This document shows, in pieces, positions 7,691-7,820 of a stretch of DNA of 7,820 bases. Positions within the stretch are counted from its first letter, which is position 1, and the number at the start of each line of letters is the position of its first letter. The stretch is from Paramuribaculum sp. (lineage in GTDB: Bacteria; Bacteroidota; Bacteroidia; Bacteroidales; Muribaculaceae): the NCBI GenBank assembly GCA_029058705.1, contig JAIDXA010000248.1:1-7820 (forward strand), given 5' to 3'. The position numbers and the translations under genes were made by a program. Under the pieces are notes generated by a model, which was not told where the DNA came from, searched no databases, and saw only the letters and a program-made list of their open reading frames with translations.

Positions 7691-7753
7691 ATATGAACTA
7701 TATGACCGTCTGGCGGCGTGCTCCCGCACACCACTGTCGGATAGTGTTCATAT
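7691..7753 (-). other. 63-nt interrupted hairpin in the leader
   Basis: On the minus strand ATATGAAC (7746-7753) pairs with GTTCATAT (7691-7698). After a 2x2 internal loop, TAT pairs with ATA. After a small bulge, CCG pairs with CGG. After an internal loop (ACA/CAGA), GTGGTGTGC pairs with GCACGCCGC in nine consecutive pairs (two G-U) around a GGGA tetraloop. Successive helices stacked in one arm, separated by small symmetric loops, are typical of a selected RNA structure and are not expected by chance in coding DNA. Confidence 0.75.
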
Positions 7754-7820
7754 CCAAGTGGCGTTTCCCGTTGCCTCATTCTTGCCGATGATTAGAAGTT
7801 GCGAAGTTCCAAGAGGACAA

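Larger units (their letters stand above)
7527..7820 (-). promoter_or_regulatory. Long structured 5' leader RNA upstream of the beta-helix gene (5' end outside the window)
   Basis: These 294 nt hold no convincing gene. Read on the minus strand they contain: an interrupted hairpin (7691-7753); an 8-bp stem, TGCGTGGG with CCCACGCA (7682-7689 with 7602-7609); inside it a 10-bp stem with one G-U pair, TTGTCCGTTC with GAACGGGCAA (7665-7674 with 7620-7629); and a GC stem, GGCGC with GCGCC (7571-7575 with 7548-7552). No TAnnTTTG box was found here, so transcription probably starts beyond the right edge. All three frames have short open stretches, including a 39-codon ATG frame at 7779-7660 and a frame open from the edge to a TGA at 7748 that ends LLIIGKNEATGNATWI. 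I read these as by-products of a conserved RNA, but an upstream gene's last 23 codons cannot be excluded. It probably controls expression of the two-gene unit. Confidence 0.6.

Noticed and set aside
7681..7700. CATATTTG on the minus strand as a possible -7 promoter box
   Set aside because: It misses the first T of TAnnTTTG, and its bases are part of the leader hairpin and the junction with the outer stem.
7499..7729. 76-codon minus-strand ORF overlapping the leader and the start of the beta-helix gene
   Set aside because: It runs into the signal-peptide coding region in another frame and has biased Arg/Pro/Ser-rich composition. It is a shadow of leader plus gene.
7660..7779. 39-codon minus-strand ORF with ATG start (MRQRETPLGYEHY...)
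   Set aside because: It spans most of the long hairpin and part of the outer stem, has no start-site support, and its sequence is explained by the RNA structure. It was not called as a gene, though it could be a leader peptide.

Overview
The window looks like chromosomal DNA from a Bacteroidales bacterium, probably a gut commensal of the Muribaculaceae/Bacteroides/Prevotella kind. Four things point that way: a two-gene unit of very large secreted surface proteins; a C-terminal segment like the type IX secretion (Por) sorting domain; start codons without Shine-Dalgarno sequences; and a possible Bacteroidetes-type -7 box (TAnnTTTG) at the left edge. The family assignment is inference. All real genes lie on the minus strand, so the story reads from right to left.

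From right to left: (1) 7820-7527 is a gene-free, highly structured 5' leader of at least 294 nt. It holds a long interrupted hairpin, an 8-bp long-range stem enclosing a 10-bp stem, and two copies of a 9-mer. One copy sits directly against the start codon, and both contain a 7-mer complementary to one strand of the long-range stem. (2) 7526-6582 encodes a 314-residue secreted protein, probably a right-handed parallel beta-helix, of unknown function. (3) After a 17-nt gap, 6564-232 encodes a 2110-residue secreted multidomain protein. It has three N-terminal YW[I/F]D repeats, a galactose-binding-like jelly roll, several Ig-like and carboxypeptidase-regulatory-like beta-sandwiches, an AT-rich helical segment with one hydrophobic stretch, a ten-residue aspartate run, a chitobiase-C-like domain and a sorting-type C-terminus. 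(4) A strong intrinsic terminator at 153-117 closes the unit. (5) A candidate promoter at 62-55 fires leftwards, and its transcript leaves the window.

The two proteins are probably co-transcribed and exported, and act at or outside the cell surface, for example in adhesion or glycan contact. No catalytic motif was recognised in either. The most unusual element is the leader. Its size, nested pairing, lack of a convincing gene and competing pairings near the start codon suggest a structured, possibly regulatory RNA. From memory only, its translated frames resemble peptides that recur as spurious ORFs or N-terminal extensions in Muribaculaceae annotations, which would make it a dispersed leader family. 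A genome-wide search is needed to test this.
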